The notes beneath the pieces were generated by a model. The model saw only the letters and a program-made list of their open reading frames with translations, searched no databases and had not been told where the DNA came from. A stretch of DNA of 64,000 nt from Schistocephalus solidus (lineage: Eukaryota; Platyhelminthes; Cestoda; Diphyllobothriidea; Diphyllobothriidae): the NCBI GenBank assembly GCA_017591395.1, contig WEDG01000744.1, positions 124,001-188,000 of the forward strand, read 5' to 3'. The position numbers and the translations under genes are program-made. Of this stretch, positions 47,690-59,650 are shown one piece after another. Position 1 is the stretch's first letter, and each line of letters opens with the position of its first letter.

Positions 47690-48823
47690 TATGGGTACAT
47701 TATATATGTCCTTGATTTCAATTAAATATGCGGCCACCAAGTAAAATTTCATAAAGTATTTCCTTTTAAAGATCTCAACGATTTCAGTCAGAACAACTAA
47801 AGTAGGTAGCTTGTTCCATTTTTCAATCACCCCATGAGAAAATTATTTGGCCCGCACTTCACCGTTGGCCATGTCCAGAGCACAGTCTACCCCTCGGACG
47901 AGTTTGAAGGCCATTATCATGCCCCCTCTATATTGCCTATAATAGAAAAGAAAAAATTAAGCCTTTCTAAGTGACCCTCGTATGGTAGGCACTCAATTCC
48001 GCTGACTAGCTTGTTCGTCCTGCGTTGAACACTCTCCAGTGGAGTACAATTTCATTTCATCCAGGAGCACCACGCCTGAACGCAATATTCTAACACTGGA
48101 GGACAAATGTTCAAAATACTCGATTAAAAATTTCCTCGTCAAAATTAAGAAAAGACCTTCTTATCTTTCCCGAGATACGCATGGCCTTCTTTGTTGTTTT
48201 TAAGCAGGGAACCTATTGTTTGAGTGCGGTCGTCCTCCACACACCTAGGCCCCTTAGCTTGTTTGCTTGCTCGAGTTGGTGACCTCCGATGAAGTATTTA
48301 TATTCAAATCTCATTATCTTTTTGTAAGTAGATCATAGTTGGATAACTTGGAGTTTGTTGAATGTAATGTTAAGTAGCCACTTATCACACCACTTTTGTA
48401 AACAATCCAAGTTATTTTGTAAACCCAGCGCATACTCTGGATTTTCTATTGAATTCTATAACGTTAGATCATCAGTGGACATTACTTGTTCGCAGTTCAG
48501 ACAATCAAAACAGTCGTTCATATATATCAAAAACAGAATGGGACCAAATACGCCCCCAGCAGAATTCCAGTGTGAACGCTTTCTCACTCGGATTTGGCGT
48601 CGTCAATACATACACGCTGACAGCTGCCTATAATAAAGTCACTCAACTACTTATGTAGGTTACTATTCATACCCGTTTGATATAGCTTAGCTATCAGTCG
48701 TCTATGTTAAACCCTATCAAAGGCTTTACAAAAGTCATTATTCACTGCATCGACGGACAAACCCGTTTCTACTAAATTCACCCAGCTTTTTATGTATGTG
48801 CGCAGGTTAGTGATGCAGGATCG
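47690..48823 (-). pseudogene. CR1-like LINE, 3' part, split by RTE copy 2
   Basis: Minus-strand text RSCITNLRTYIKSWVNLVET, NDFCKAFDRV, and the C-terminal ECLPYEGHLERLNFFLFYYR and MIMAFKLVRGVDCALDMANG. The preceding part (CNMLSAHQHGF) lies at 54331-54438. The split falls in the QHGFxxGRSC motif, where RTE copy 2 is inserted. The segment is AT-rich and rich in stops; it belongs to the same group as the 58-62.7 kb element. Confidence 0.85.
48812..48823 (+). repeat. Left target-site duplication of RTE copy 2
   Basis: GATGCAGGATCG here and GATTCATGATCG at 54319-54330 match at 10 of 12 positions. Both lie at the same codons (R-S-C) of the host reverse transcriptase. Confidence 0.7.
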
Positions 48824-49399
48824 GGGGTGTAGGGGTACTAGATAGGGGGGCATCACACAGGTAGCATAAAGTCACTCCATTTGTTTCACGCAGGTGGTGA
48901 ATGCTCCATTGGCCACCTCTAATTTGTACCCAACTCTCACCTGTGGCTCCTTGTAGCTGAGCTCTTCACAGCGGCCACACCTCGGGCAACCGGCACGTCC
49001 GGTGGGCTAAACCAGGTGAGTATCTCCGGTGCAGTGTGTGACCCCACACCCGGTACATCTGACTACCGAAATTCCCACTCTCCACCCCCCGTCAAAAAGT
49101 CGTACGGTGGGGGTGACAGTAACCCCATAGGCGGTCCAGGCTAACTCGGGTCGCTCTCGCACTAAAACAAAACCGTGACCAATAGTGGAGTTCGGCAGCC
49201 GTCTGGGATGTCCGAGCAGCCCTATTTAAGGACAGCTCTGCTTACCTCCTCGCGGAGGACGGGGCTAGAAAAGGTATCTTAAACAAATACTGGGTCTCAC
49301 ATCTTCGGCAGCCGGCCGAGGCTCGTAGATCGCAAAATACGTGGTCTTAAAACTCAAACAAACAACAAAACCCGCCATCCGCATCACCCGCGTCATACC

Positions 49400-52300
49400 C
49401 TCCCGGCTGCTCGGGTGAGTCCGTTCACACTAGCAGTCTAGAATGTTCGTTCACTTTTACACAATCAGAGGATCAACTGGCCGGTAAAAAGGATGGTGTG
49501 ATACAAGGTGGACATTACTGCTCTAAGCGAGACCCGATTCTCTGAGCAGGGTCAGATGGAGGAGGTGGGTGCCGGCTACACCTTCTTCTGGAGCGGCCGG
49601 CCAAAGGCAGAGCCACGCTACGCTGGTGTTGCCTTTGCCATCCGGAACGACATCGTGGAACCTCGGCCCTGTCTGCCGCAGGGTATCAATGATCGCCTGA
49701 TGAGCCTCCGTCTGCCTCTTCGTGGAGACCAGTTCGCCACCATCATCAGCGCCTACGCTCCCCCAATGACGAGCTCTGATGAGGTAAAGGACAAATTATA
49801 CGAGGACCTGCACGCCCTGCTGGCGACTGTGCCGAAGGCGGATGAATTAATTGCCCTTGGTGACTTCAATCTCCGCGTCGGGACAGACCACTCTGCCTGA
49901 CAGGGAGTGCTCGGTCCCCAAGGTTTCGGTGGCTGTAACGATTATGTCCTCCTTCTTCTGCGAACCTGTGCGGAACACCGTCTCCTGCTGAACAATATCT
50001 TCTTCCGCCTTCCGACGCGGGAGAAGGCCGCGTGGATGCACCTTCGGTCGCGGCGCTGGCAGCTGCTGGACTATGTTCTCGTCCGGAGGCGATATCGACA
50101 GGACGTGTTGGTGACCAAGGCAATCCGCGATGCCGATGGTTGGACGAATCACCGTCTCGTCATCTACAAGATCAGGCTCCGACTTAAATCTCGCCGAAGG
50201 ACCCAAGGTAAGCGACCACCAGGTAAGTTAAATGCTCATTTGGTAAATTTGCATGCTCATGTTTTGATTTCAGGAACCAGATAGCCCAGAAACTGGAGGA
50301 CTGGCATGCTCCAGATAATAACGCCACCGTGGATACACGATGGTGTCAACTGCAAAACGTTATTCAGTCCACCACCCTCGAAGTCCTCCTACGCGCACAC
50401 CGTCAACACCAGGACTGCTTTGATGACAATGACGCTGACATCAGCAACCTACTCGCGGAGAAGAATGGACTGCACGAAGCCTACAAGGGCCTTCGGGCTG
50501 ACGCCACCAAAGCAGCCTTCTTGAGATGCCGCTGCCTTGTACAGCAAAGGCTTCGGGAGATGCAGGACGCCTGGATGGTCCGAAAGGCTAAGGAAATCCA
50601 ATGTTATGCGGACCACAATGAAATGAAAATTTTTTTCAAAACCATCAAGACCATCTACGGCTCCTGCATGAACGGGACCGTACCGCTGCTCAGCTTTGAC
50701 AGCACAACACTGCTGACAGAGAAATCGCAAATTCTGAAGCGCTGGGCCGAGCACTTCAGAAATGTCCTTAATTGCTCATCAGCCATCTCCGATTCTGCCA
50801 TTGACCGGCTGCCTCAAGTGGACACGAACAATGATCTGGATCTGCCGCCTTCCCTACCAGAAACCATCCGGGCTGTGCAGCAGATTTCCAGTGGTAAAGC
50901 GCCGGGATCCGGTGCAATCCCACTGGAAGTCTACAAGCACGGCAGGCCCCGGCTGATGGCGGAAATCACAACACTCTTCCAGGAGATGTGACGCCAAAGA
51001 CGTGACCATCGTCCATCTCTAGAAGCCGAAGAGGAACCGGCAACTCTGTGATAACCACAGAGGCATCATGTTGCTCAACATCACAGGGAAGATCTTCGCT
51101 CGTATCCTTCTCAATCATCTGAACGGTCACCTAGAGCAGGGACTGCTCCCGGACAGCCAATGTGGCTTCCGACGACACCGCAGAACAACCGAGATGATAT
51201 TCGCCGCCCGCCAGCTATAAGAGAAGTGCCAGGAGATGTGAGCCAACCTCTAAACTAGCTTCGTGGAGCTAACGAAAGCCTTTGACACGGTGAATCGCAA
51301 CGGACTTTGGAAGATCACTCAGAAATTCGGCTGTCCTGAGCGGTTCGCGCCCATGGTGCATCAGCTTCATGACGAGCTGATGGCGTGTGTCACTGGCAAT
51401 GGGACGGTATCCGAAGCATTCGCAGTGACTAATGGAGTGAAGCAGGGCTGCGTACTGGCCCCCAGCCTCTTCAGTCTCATGTTCTCTGCTATGCTGATGG
51501 ACGCCTACTTTGATGAGCACCCTGGGATCCGTATCGCCTACAGAACCAACGGGCACCTTCTAAAGAGTTGGCGTATGCAGGTCCCAACGCGTGTGTCTAC
51601 GACTACAGTTCATGACCTGCTCTTCGCGGACGACTGCAAGCTTAACACCGTAATGGAGGAGGACATGCAAAGGAGCATGGACCTCTTCGCCGCAGGCTGC
51701 GCCAATTTTGGACTACTAATCAGTACAGCCAAAACGGTGGTCATGCACCAACCGCCGCCCAGTGTGGAATACAATGCTCCCCGAATCAATGCCAACGGCG
51801 CTCAACTCAAAAAGATGGAAACCTTTGCTTATCTGGGAAGCACGCTCTTACGCAAACGAGAAACGACGATGAGGTTGTTTAAAGTATCTCCAAAGCCGGT
51901 CAGACCTTCAGCCGGCTGCAGGCCTCCATGCGGAATCACCACGGTATTCATCTTAACACTAAACTGAAGATGTACAATGCCATCGTCTTGATGACACTCC
52001 TTTACGGAGCGGAGACCCGGACCATCTACTCGAGCCAAGCCAGGAAGCTGAATTACTTCCATCTCAGCTGCCTCCGCAGAATACTGAAGCCAATCTGCCA
52101 AGACAGGATCCCAGACATGGAAGTCCTGGAGCCAACCGGAATCCTCAGCATGCACGCCATGCTGAGGCAAGTTCAACTGCGATGGAGTGGCCATATGGTG
52201 AGAATGGATGACGAGCGACTACTCAAACGACTTTTCTACGGAGATGCCGCTACGGGTGCTCGCCGACAGGGAGGTCAAAAACGATGCTACAAGGACAGTT

Positions 52301-53345
52301 TGAAGAACTCTCTGAGGCTACTAAAATTAACCCGGTGACCTGGTAGGACCTCGCCCAGGATAGACTGGCATGGAGAAGATCCGTGAAGACTGGTGCAGCA
52401 ATCTATGAGGCCAACGAGATCGCCGATGCTAAGGCCAAAAGGGTGACTTGCATATCTCAAGCACCGCGGATCAACACCGCCAATGCCCAAGCCCTGCCAA
52501 CGTGCCCACTCTGTCAACGCACATTCCGCGCGCGAATCGGCCTGATCGGACATTTCAAACTCAATTCAGCAAAAATCCCATAACATCAACCTCTGCCACA
52601 CCTGCCTCAGACCTCACGACGACGACCACTCCAACAACTGGTAACAACTTCATCGATGCCCCATCGCCCATGATCACCGAAATCATCCTCCCTCCTCCAC
52701 CCTTGCGCCGATCATGGTGGCAAACACCACTTGCCCTACTCTCATCAGCTCAGTAGCCCCGTCCGACTACCTGCCACGTGCTACCTCCAACACCACCACC
52801 ACCCCCAGTACCAGCGATGAGGACTCGGTACTTACCTGTCCTCATTGCGATCGCCCGTCCACCTCATACATCGGCCTAGACGGTCAATCGCACACAGACT
52901 AGCGAAATAGTGCCTGGAGCACCAACACATTGCAGAGACCACCACCTCCGATGCCCTCACTACCCATGTGCATTCAATTGTCGCATGGGCCTGCTCCGTC
53001 ACATGCGCATCCACAGAAGAGGAATCCACCGCGATGCAAACACAGCTTGAGCAACCATATACACTTCCCATATTCTTCCCATGAGCTCAACTACCAGTAC
53101 TCGTAGCAGAGCCCCGCAGAATTAGCACATCCCGACCTATTTTGCCCTCATTTTCACCGCGTATGCACATCACGCAGCAGCCTGGTCAGTCACTTGCGAA
53201 TCCATCGCACAGACGCCAGCGAACCAGTTTCAGGAGCACCAACATACGCCCACCGCACCTGACTCAACTGTCCGCACTACCCACGCACATCCACTAACCG
53301 CATGGGCCTATTAGGTCACATGCGTCTCCATGAAAACGTGCAGTA
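49400..53345 (+). pseudogene. RTE endonuclease-RT-zinc finger polyprotein, copy 2
   Basis: Endonuclease: [163 protein letters not shown] (FADD at 51622-51633), then LKMYNAIVLMTLLYGAETRT and HLSCLRRILK. Stops or frameshifts near 49900, 50215-50275, 50990-51260 and 51900 break it. The C-terminus has a decayed set of Cys2-His2-like fingers (CPLCQRTFRARIGLIGH at about 52503; later ones have lost ligands). It cannot be translated as one protein. Confidence 0.9.
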
Positions 53346-53529
53346 GAACACCGCCGGCTATGCCACAAAATACCTCTCTCCTAATCAGCCTCTGCACCTC
53401 ACATGATCACATGCAACACCAAAAAAACATGCTCTCAGTGTGCATAACTGTATGAGAGGCAAGTATGATCCTCGGATCTTTCCCAAAGTGACTCCTGTGT
53501 TACATGTGTGATCTGAGCTTGAGAATATC

Positions 53530-54318
53530 ACGGGGCGAGAAGCGCCGTGGGTTGGAAGATTGCCAACTGACAATTATTCTCAGACCTCGCAGTCAGTCCA
53601 ATTTGTGTTGTGTGGAGTGGTTGACTGGTGGTCTGAGAGTAAGGCTGGGATGGCTCCTTCTTAATTTGACACATGGGAGATGTGAGCCATTCAACCGCGT
53701 GTTGTGTGAAATCCTGTTGTTTGTGTTTTGGGAGGGGCAAGGTCATGTACGTAGTACGCGTAGATGAGGTCACCGGCAGCTGCGTCCACTTCCGTATCAG
53801 ACAACTTACCGGTTCGGACAGTGCTCTGATTGTGGGGGTGAAGAGAGTGTGAGGTTGACGGCTCAGCGCATTTTCCTCACTATAAACAATCTAACGCGCT
53901 TGAAACTATCATGGTGTGCTAAAAGCCGTGGCTGGGAAGGTTGCCAACTGACGGGATAACTCGGACCACGTGGTCAACTTATTGTGTTTTGTGTGGTGGC
54001 TGACTGGTGGACTGAGAGTCAGGCTGCAATGGCCCCTTCTTAATGTGGTCTTTATGGAACTCTGTGGGATCCGAGCCAGGTTTGGTGGTACGCCCATGGG
54101 CGGCTCTGGCCATGCCAGCCACCTGCGCCCTCTCCCGCCTCCTGCCTTCTTGACCCTGTCAAGACACCGGGCTCAGTTTGGGGAGGAGGAGAGGGTGCGG
54201 TAGCTGCAATGCAAGGCTACTATCACTTAGAACTAATCCATGCGCATGTCACCGTCCCTGCACCACCATGGTTTGGAGCATGCGGTGGCCATCGCCGGAC
54301 TACGACGATTGAACTGTC
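53530..54318 (+). repeat. Tandem 3' modules of RTE copy 2
   Basis: Units start at GTGGGTTGGAAGATTGCCAA (about 53547) and GTGGCTGGGAAGGTTGCCAA (about 53926), roughly 380 bp apart. Each has GACTGGTGGWCTGAGAGT followed by a G/C-rich stretch. The second ends at the right target-site duplication. Confidence 0.8.
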
Positions 54319-54330
54319 GATTCATGATCG
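54319..54330 (+). repeat. Right target-site duplication of RTE copy 2
   Basis: GATTCATGATCG; pairs with 48812-48823. On the minus strand it follows QHGFLRV of the host reverse transcriptase. Confidence 0.7.
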
Positions 54331-54438
54331 AACTCTTAGAAATCCATGTTGATGCGCACTAAGCATGTTGCAGTCCTTGATATGCCTTATCGGTTCTGTT
54401 TTTATTATGTCTCCTTTAATTTGCAACCAACGCCTGTG
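54331..54438 (-). pseudogene. CR1-like LINE, 5' part of the element split by RTE copy 2
   Basis: Minus-strand text IKTEPIRHIKDCNMLSAHQH, corresponding to IIKTELMRHIEENNLLSSYQ in the 58-62.7 kb element. It is cut on its upstream side by the tail of CR1-like copy C at 54439. Confidence 0.8.
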
Positions 54439-57215
54439 AGTTCAGTTCAGTTCAGTTTATTAAGGGAAAGATAGGCAAACGCCTTTGAACTCCGTCTTGG
54501 TTACAGTATGGCTAAAAATCTCTGGTACATCATGAAAATGTAAAAAAGTTGGTTTACCTAACAGCGTGCGGAAAATAAGCAGCTGTTGGCTAATCGAAGA
54601 GAGTAAACATAAATGTGTACTCGCATATTACGAGTAGCATGAGTACATGCTATTGTTGTTGACAATATTCTCGTGAGTGAGGCATATGCGACGAGTTTGA
54701 GATAATAAAAAAATGGTACTGAAATATAAAACGTAGTATTGTAATAATAAGAGTGTGATTCAACTGGGACGTGACTAAGAAGATCTGGGGATATTATAGT
54801 GGGCACTGCTATACTGGTCCAGATTTTTTTCTTAAAAAAAGTTCAACGGAAGTAGCCATAACAATATCCAGAGGCAGAGCATTTCAAGCGTCGACCGCTC
54901 TCTTGGAGAAGAAGAACTTTCGTGTATCCAGTCTGGCCCCAGTTACACGTAGTTTGAGTGGATGCCCTCTCAAGTTCGTGGTTGTTGCTAACTGGAAGAA
55001 GTCTCCAGGTGCGAGGCAGCAGCCCTGACCGCACATGATACGGAATGTTTGTATCAGGTCACCTCGTAGCTGCCTGTAACTCAAAGGGAAAGAGATCAAG
55101 GTTAGCTAATTAGGGTTTCATGGGGGTAATGAGCCCTGTCCAGTCACAGAGTTTGGTTGCACGCCTTTGAACCTTTTCGAGGATATTGAGATCCTTCGCA
55201 GTCCAGGGTCTCCCAAGCTTGAATAGCGAACTCCAATTGCGGCCGCAAAAAGTTCGAAAGACTTTGGCAAAGCAGTCTTCATCAAAAGGCAGAGAAAGCC
55301 CGCTTGACAAGGTACAGGGCTGACATCGCAGACTTGGCTACCTTTGAACAATGCAGCGAGGGTTTAAGGGGAGGCTCGAGATCCACACTCCCAAGTCCTT
55401 CTGCGCGTCAAATTCTTGCAATGGTATACAATTCAGGCAGTAATCCATGAGGTTTGGAGTACATGTTCTACCGATTTGTAGAATAGTGCATTTGTTCTCA
55501 TTGAACGGCAAAAGCCAGTCCTTTGACCATTGTTGAAGTCGGTTTAGGTTTTCCTGCAAATGCTTTTACGTCAGCTGCAGTTCTGATGACCCTCCATAGC
55601 TTAATATCATCCGCAAACATGGCGACATCACAATCCAATTCATTGATTCAGTCATTGACGTACAAAATGAACAGAGTAGGGCCAAGAACGGAGCCCTGAG
55701 GGAACACCACTTTCAACCGCAACCTCCGCCGACTGCTGGTTACCGACATGGACGGTTTGAGAGCGGCCAAATAAGAAGCTTTTGATCCATCTGAGGAGAT
55801 TACCCCTAATGCCTGTTCGGTTGAGTTTGTGTAGGAGTCGCTGATGTGGTACACTATCAAATGCCTTCTTAAAGTCAATGTAGACAACGTGCAGTGCATT
55901 TTCCTTCATCAACTGCTCGCGTCAATGTTCCAAACAATAGAGCAAGTTCGTTACGCAAGACCTGCCACTTCGAAATCCGTGCTGCGCATCAGATAAAAAT
56001 TTATGCTGCTCTAAGAAGTGCATTAGCTCTCGCTTTATGATTTTTTCCATGAGTTTGCAGCAGATCGCGGTGAGGCTAATTGGTCTGTAATTATTTGCGG
56101 AGACCTTGCTGCCACCTTTATATAGTGGTGTGATTCGTGCAGATTTTCCAAATCAGCAGGTTACACGCCGGCTTCGAACGAGGTTTGGAAAAGCATGGAC
56201 AACGGTTTGGCCAGTTCCGCAGCGAGTTCCTTTAGTAAATTTTGGCGGTATATCATCTGGGCCCGGTGATTTAGATTCATCCAGATCAACAGCTCTTTAT
56301 GAACATTTGCTTCGTCGAAAGATACAGCCTCTATTGTTGGACCCTCGTCTAAGTCGTAGTCGGGAGGATTAAATGCGCTTTTCACTCGTAAAGATGGATT
56401 TAAAAGAATTCTGAAAAGGTGCTCCGCTTTTGCTCCATCCTCACTAATCTCTAGGTTTTCGCTAGTCCTTAGTAAAGGGAACTGGGTCCCTGTTACGCGT
56501 GCTCCTTCTAATGTAATTTGTAGAATAAATTCGGATTTTCCACTGCACGGTTCAGCAGGTCTTTTTTTCAAAAATCTTGTCGTGTCCTGAGAATAAGCCG
56601 TTTAACTTTGTTCCTTTGTGCCTTGTATGCGTTTATGGACGCAGGAGTCTCATCAGCGAGTGATTGCTTCCACAACCTCCGCTTTTTATTCACTTCTTTT
56701 TTCAACGTTTGAGTCAGCCACTGGGGTCTTTTATCCAGTCTCTTACGTGATATCGGGCAGTGGTTGCTGAGAAGAATATGCAATAACTCACTGAACCATT
56801 CCCAATCCTCTGTCACATTGCCGAAAAAAGCTGATTCCCAGTTGATCTTGTTGAGCCGAGCCTTCATTTGATCAAAGTCACCATGCCAAATATTTCTTCT
56901 AAATCTGGTGGGCTGTTCAGGCACTGAAAACATTGAGTAGTCCCAGTGAAGTACGAAGTGGTCACTCCGACCTAGGGGAGGTTGACTTGGCACCTCATCA
57001 ATGCTATCAAGCGATTTCGTAAACACCAGGTCTAAAAAGTTTGACTGCTGTCCCTCCCGCACCCTCGATGGAAATAAGACGTGCTGAGTGAGGAATGACC
57101 TCAGTGTCATGTCCAATAAACGTCGGTCAAAAGCTAGTTCTAGACCGCGTGCATATACTGAACTCCAGTCAATGAGCAGTGCATTGACGTCGCCCGTGTG
57201 CAAAGGAACCACGTA
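54439..57215 (-). pseudogene. CR1-like LINE, copy C (5'-truncated)
   Basis: The 3' end is a (CTGAA)n tail at 54439-54457. Going 5'-ward: C-terminal YRQLRGDLIQTFRIM and LTQ-type sequence, a frameshifted FADD region near 55600, VPSGLRSWPYSVHF (frameshifted GSVLGP motif), VYIDFKKAFDSVPHQRLLHK, AAELAKPLSMLFQTSF, and linker and endonuclease 3' half LGRSDHFVLHWDYSMFSVPE (SDH box) and GDVNALLIDWSSVYA. The endonuclease N-terminus is absent, so truncation is at about 57215. Closest relative in the window is copy A. Several frameshifts make it inactive. Confidence 0.88.
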
Positions 57216-58117
57216 TCTTTTTGTTCTCCGGCTTGGACAGTTTGAAAATCGTTAACACTTCGCTTGTTCTGATTCTGACATTAAAACTGCCACTGCACGA
57301 ACGTAATTGCTCTTTGGAATTTTCGGGAATTTTTCTTGTGCCGAATTACCTCACAAAACGACATCAAATTGGAATTTGTTTATCACCTTCGTCGACTTGA
57401 TAAAAACAGCCTCTACACCAATAAATACTGACAACCGCTCAGTGAACCAAAAGTGCAAAACCCTTGAAGATCTGAAGTTATCCAGGACCTTTTGACCTCT
57501 ACAAACGGCTGAGTCGTTCCTGAATATTCTTCCTATCATTTATTGTTTTTTAAAAGTTGTTTTGAACGAATAGACGCATTTATTGTTCATATTGTTTCTA
57601 TTGCGGCGTCGTTGGACTTCCGTTTGAAATTCGCTCGTCTCTAAGCTTTTGATTTTTGGCCAATAATCTGTTCCCAAAGTCAGGACTCAACGAAATAAGT
57701 TGTCATTGGATCACATATTGTCTGTTTATCAGGATCAGCCTATAATTGTTTATAGACATTGTGATATTCAGGCACACGAAAATTGATATCGGAATCTTGA
57801 ATAATAAGCTAACTCAGCTTCATTTGGATCCTGCCTCATACGGGCTTCAGAAAACAGTCTCTCGCCAGGAAAGGTGTCTACATCAGAAAGGAACGGAGAA
57901 CCACTGGCAAACTCACTTCAAAAGGCTGCATCATTCTTTGCTTCGTATTAACATTCGATAGTGAATTCGGTTCGGAAAAGCACTTCTTTTTGTGCTCAGT
58001 AAACTATTCGCTTGATAATTTAAGCTGCTCGTTAAAACTTAATGCATCCTCGTAGAGATCTTGCTGGCATGGGAAACGCAAATGTTCACGACCCGACCAC
58101 GCGAGAAAATTATTCAC
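57216..58117. other. No gene seen
   Basis: Frames at 57307-57539 (both strands) are open but unrecognised. This may include the 5' UTR of the following LINE. Confidence 0.35.
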
Positions 58118-58192
58118 CGCTTCGGCCAGGACTCGAAACACCAACCTCTCGATTAGCTACCGATGCTCTTGACCGCTCGGCCACGCCCGGGA
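58118..58192 (-). repeat. tRNA-Ser-like sequence (SINE head or tRNA pseudogene)
   Basis: On the minus strand: A box GCGTGGCCGAGCGGTC, loop-like GTAGCTAATC (anticodon GCT by position) and B box GTTTCGAGTCCTGGCC. The base before the anticodon is A rather than the invariant T, stem pairing is poor, and there is no long variable arm, so it is not a functional tRNA-Ser. Confidence 0.5.
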
Positions 58193-58210
58193 AGCCAGCA
58201 GACAAAACAA

Positions 58211-59650
58211 ATAGTATACACTACAAAAATAATGATCTCTCCTATCTTTGTAAACCGTTTTTCGATTTCATGTGACAAAAACTTACCAGAAATACTCAAG
58301 TCACTCTCAGCAGACCGAGAAGAACCACAAAGCAGCAATATTGAAGAAAGCAGTGCACTACTGAACATTACCAAAACTAAGCTAAACAGTGAAGGGCTGG
58401 CACACTGTGATGGATGCCGAGGACTCACAACCAGAGTTTTGAGATTAGAAGGAGACCTCGATCTCCTATCGGAAATAATATCAGTCCTCATCAAACATAA
58501 CAAAATTAACTCGCCGAAACACGATGCAAATGAGCTGAAAAACATCAGCAAGCTAGACCATAATCATCGCAAGGAAACGGTAGAGGTCAATAGGCACAAC
58601 ATTAAGCGAAACAAAAGAGAAAAAGAACGAAGTCATTAGAACAAACCTCTGAGTCAGTTGAAATACAGATGACCAGAAAGAAAATAAGCGAGGAGGAAAT
58701 TATGTCTTGCGTTTCCCCAGGTTCGGGAAATCTGGTGCACATAGAATCCGACTGCACAAAAGTAAATCAGCGATCGACGGTCTCTGAAAAGTCGAAAAAC
58801 AGTAATCGTAAGGTATCTTTAATGCCACGGACGAGCGACAGCAGCATGCTCTTTACATGTCCATCGAACTACAATGAAGCAGGGCATGGTAGCCAGCAAA
58901 GTAATGGCGGAAAAGTGGCCTGCGACTTATCGACAGACCTGGATGCCACAAACCAAAATTCAGGTTTCCCGGGTGCTATTCGAGCAAACGCATTGTCAGG
59001 AGAACTCACGCTGTTTGAAAGGTCCATAGAGATGTCTGCAAATCAACCAACAGGCTCACCGATGAAGACCAATTTGAACACAGTATTAAAGACTGTAACA
59101 AAGGGCATGATTCAACCTTCCATCACTAAAAGAAAGCAGGATGCAGAAACGAGTTTTTTCCCTGACAGATCATTTTGTCTGGTAGTTCAGGGAGTCTCAG
59201 AGGCTACTGGGGAAACGCCAAAAGAAAGGGTAAAACAGGATCTGCTGACATTTCAAAATTTATTGAATGATACGCAAGAAACTGGTGTGACAGTCGACAT
59301 CAAAAAGATCTTTCGATTGGGGCCTCTCGTTACAAATGAAACGCATGAGGTTCGACCAAGACCATTAAAAGTCGTCTTGGGGAGCAAACAGCAGGTAGAT
59401 CTATTGCTCTCTCGAAAGTCCCGACTACGAAAGAATCATCGTGGAGTTTTTTTCAGCCGGATTACTCTCCCACCGATCGGATGAAAATGAGGACACTGGT
59501 AGCAGAATTGAAAAGACGTCAATACGAGGGGAACAAAACTTGAAAATTGTAGACAACAAAATCGTCAAAACGGTGCGCTCGTTTTTATGGGAACATCCGG
59601 TGAAATTGACGGCAACCACGCCGGTCAAAAGCCCTACCAAATGCCTATAG
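58211..59650 (+). pseudogene. LINE ORF1 protein (frameshifted)
   Basis: Two long frames (58163-58639 and 58669-59484) plus a tail frame ending at 59650. The N-terminal part has a CDGC pair followed by RVLRLEGDLDLLSEII, a likely coiled coil, and a Lys/Arg-rich end. The central and C-terminal part resembles the RRM-like ORF1p domain of CR1/L1-type LINEs: SFCLVVQGVSEATGETPKER, DIKKIFRLGPL, RPRPLKVVLGSKQQVDLL. A frameshift at the T-run near 59445 moves the continuation (QPDYSPTDRMKMRTLVAEL) to another frame. ORF1p binds element RNA and acts as a chaperone in related LINEs. The start codon is uncertain because the first frame runs into the tRNA-like sequence. Confidence 0.75.

Larger units (their letters stand above)
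48824..54318 (+). mobile_element. RTE-type LINE, copy 2 (about 5.5 kb, nested)
   Basis: The longer of the two RTE copies. Order: about 600 bp of GC-rich 5' UTR (48824-49400), endonuclease, reverse transcriptase, zinc fingers (to about 53345), a short spacer, and two tandem 3' modules (53530-54318). It is inserted into a minus-strand CR1-like LINE and bounded by an imperfect 12-bp target-site duplication. Probably near full length. Confidence 0.87.

Noticed and set aside
58163..58210. Start of LINE ORF1 at 58163
   Set aside because: This part overlaps the tRNA-like sequence on the other strand; a later Met is more likely.
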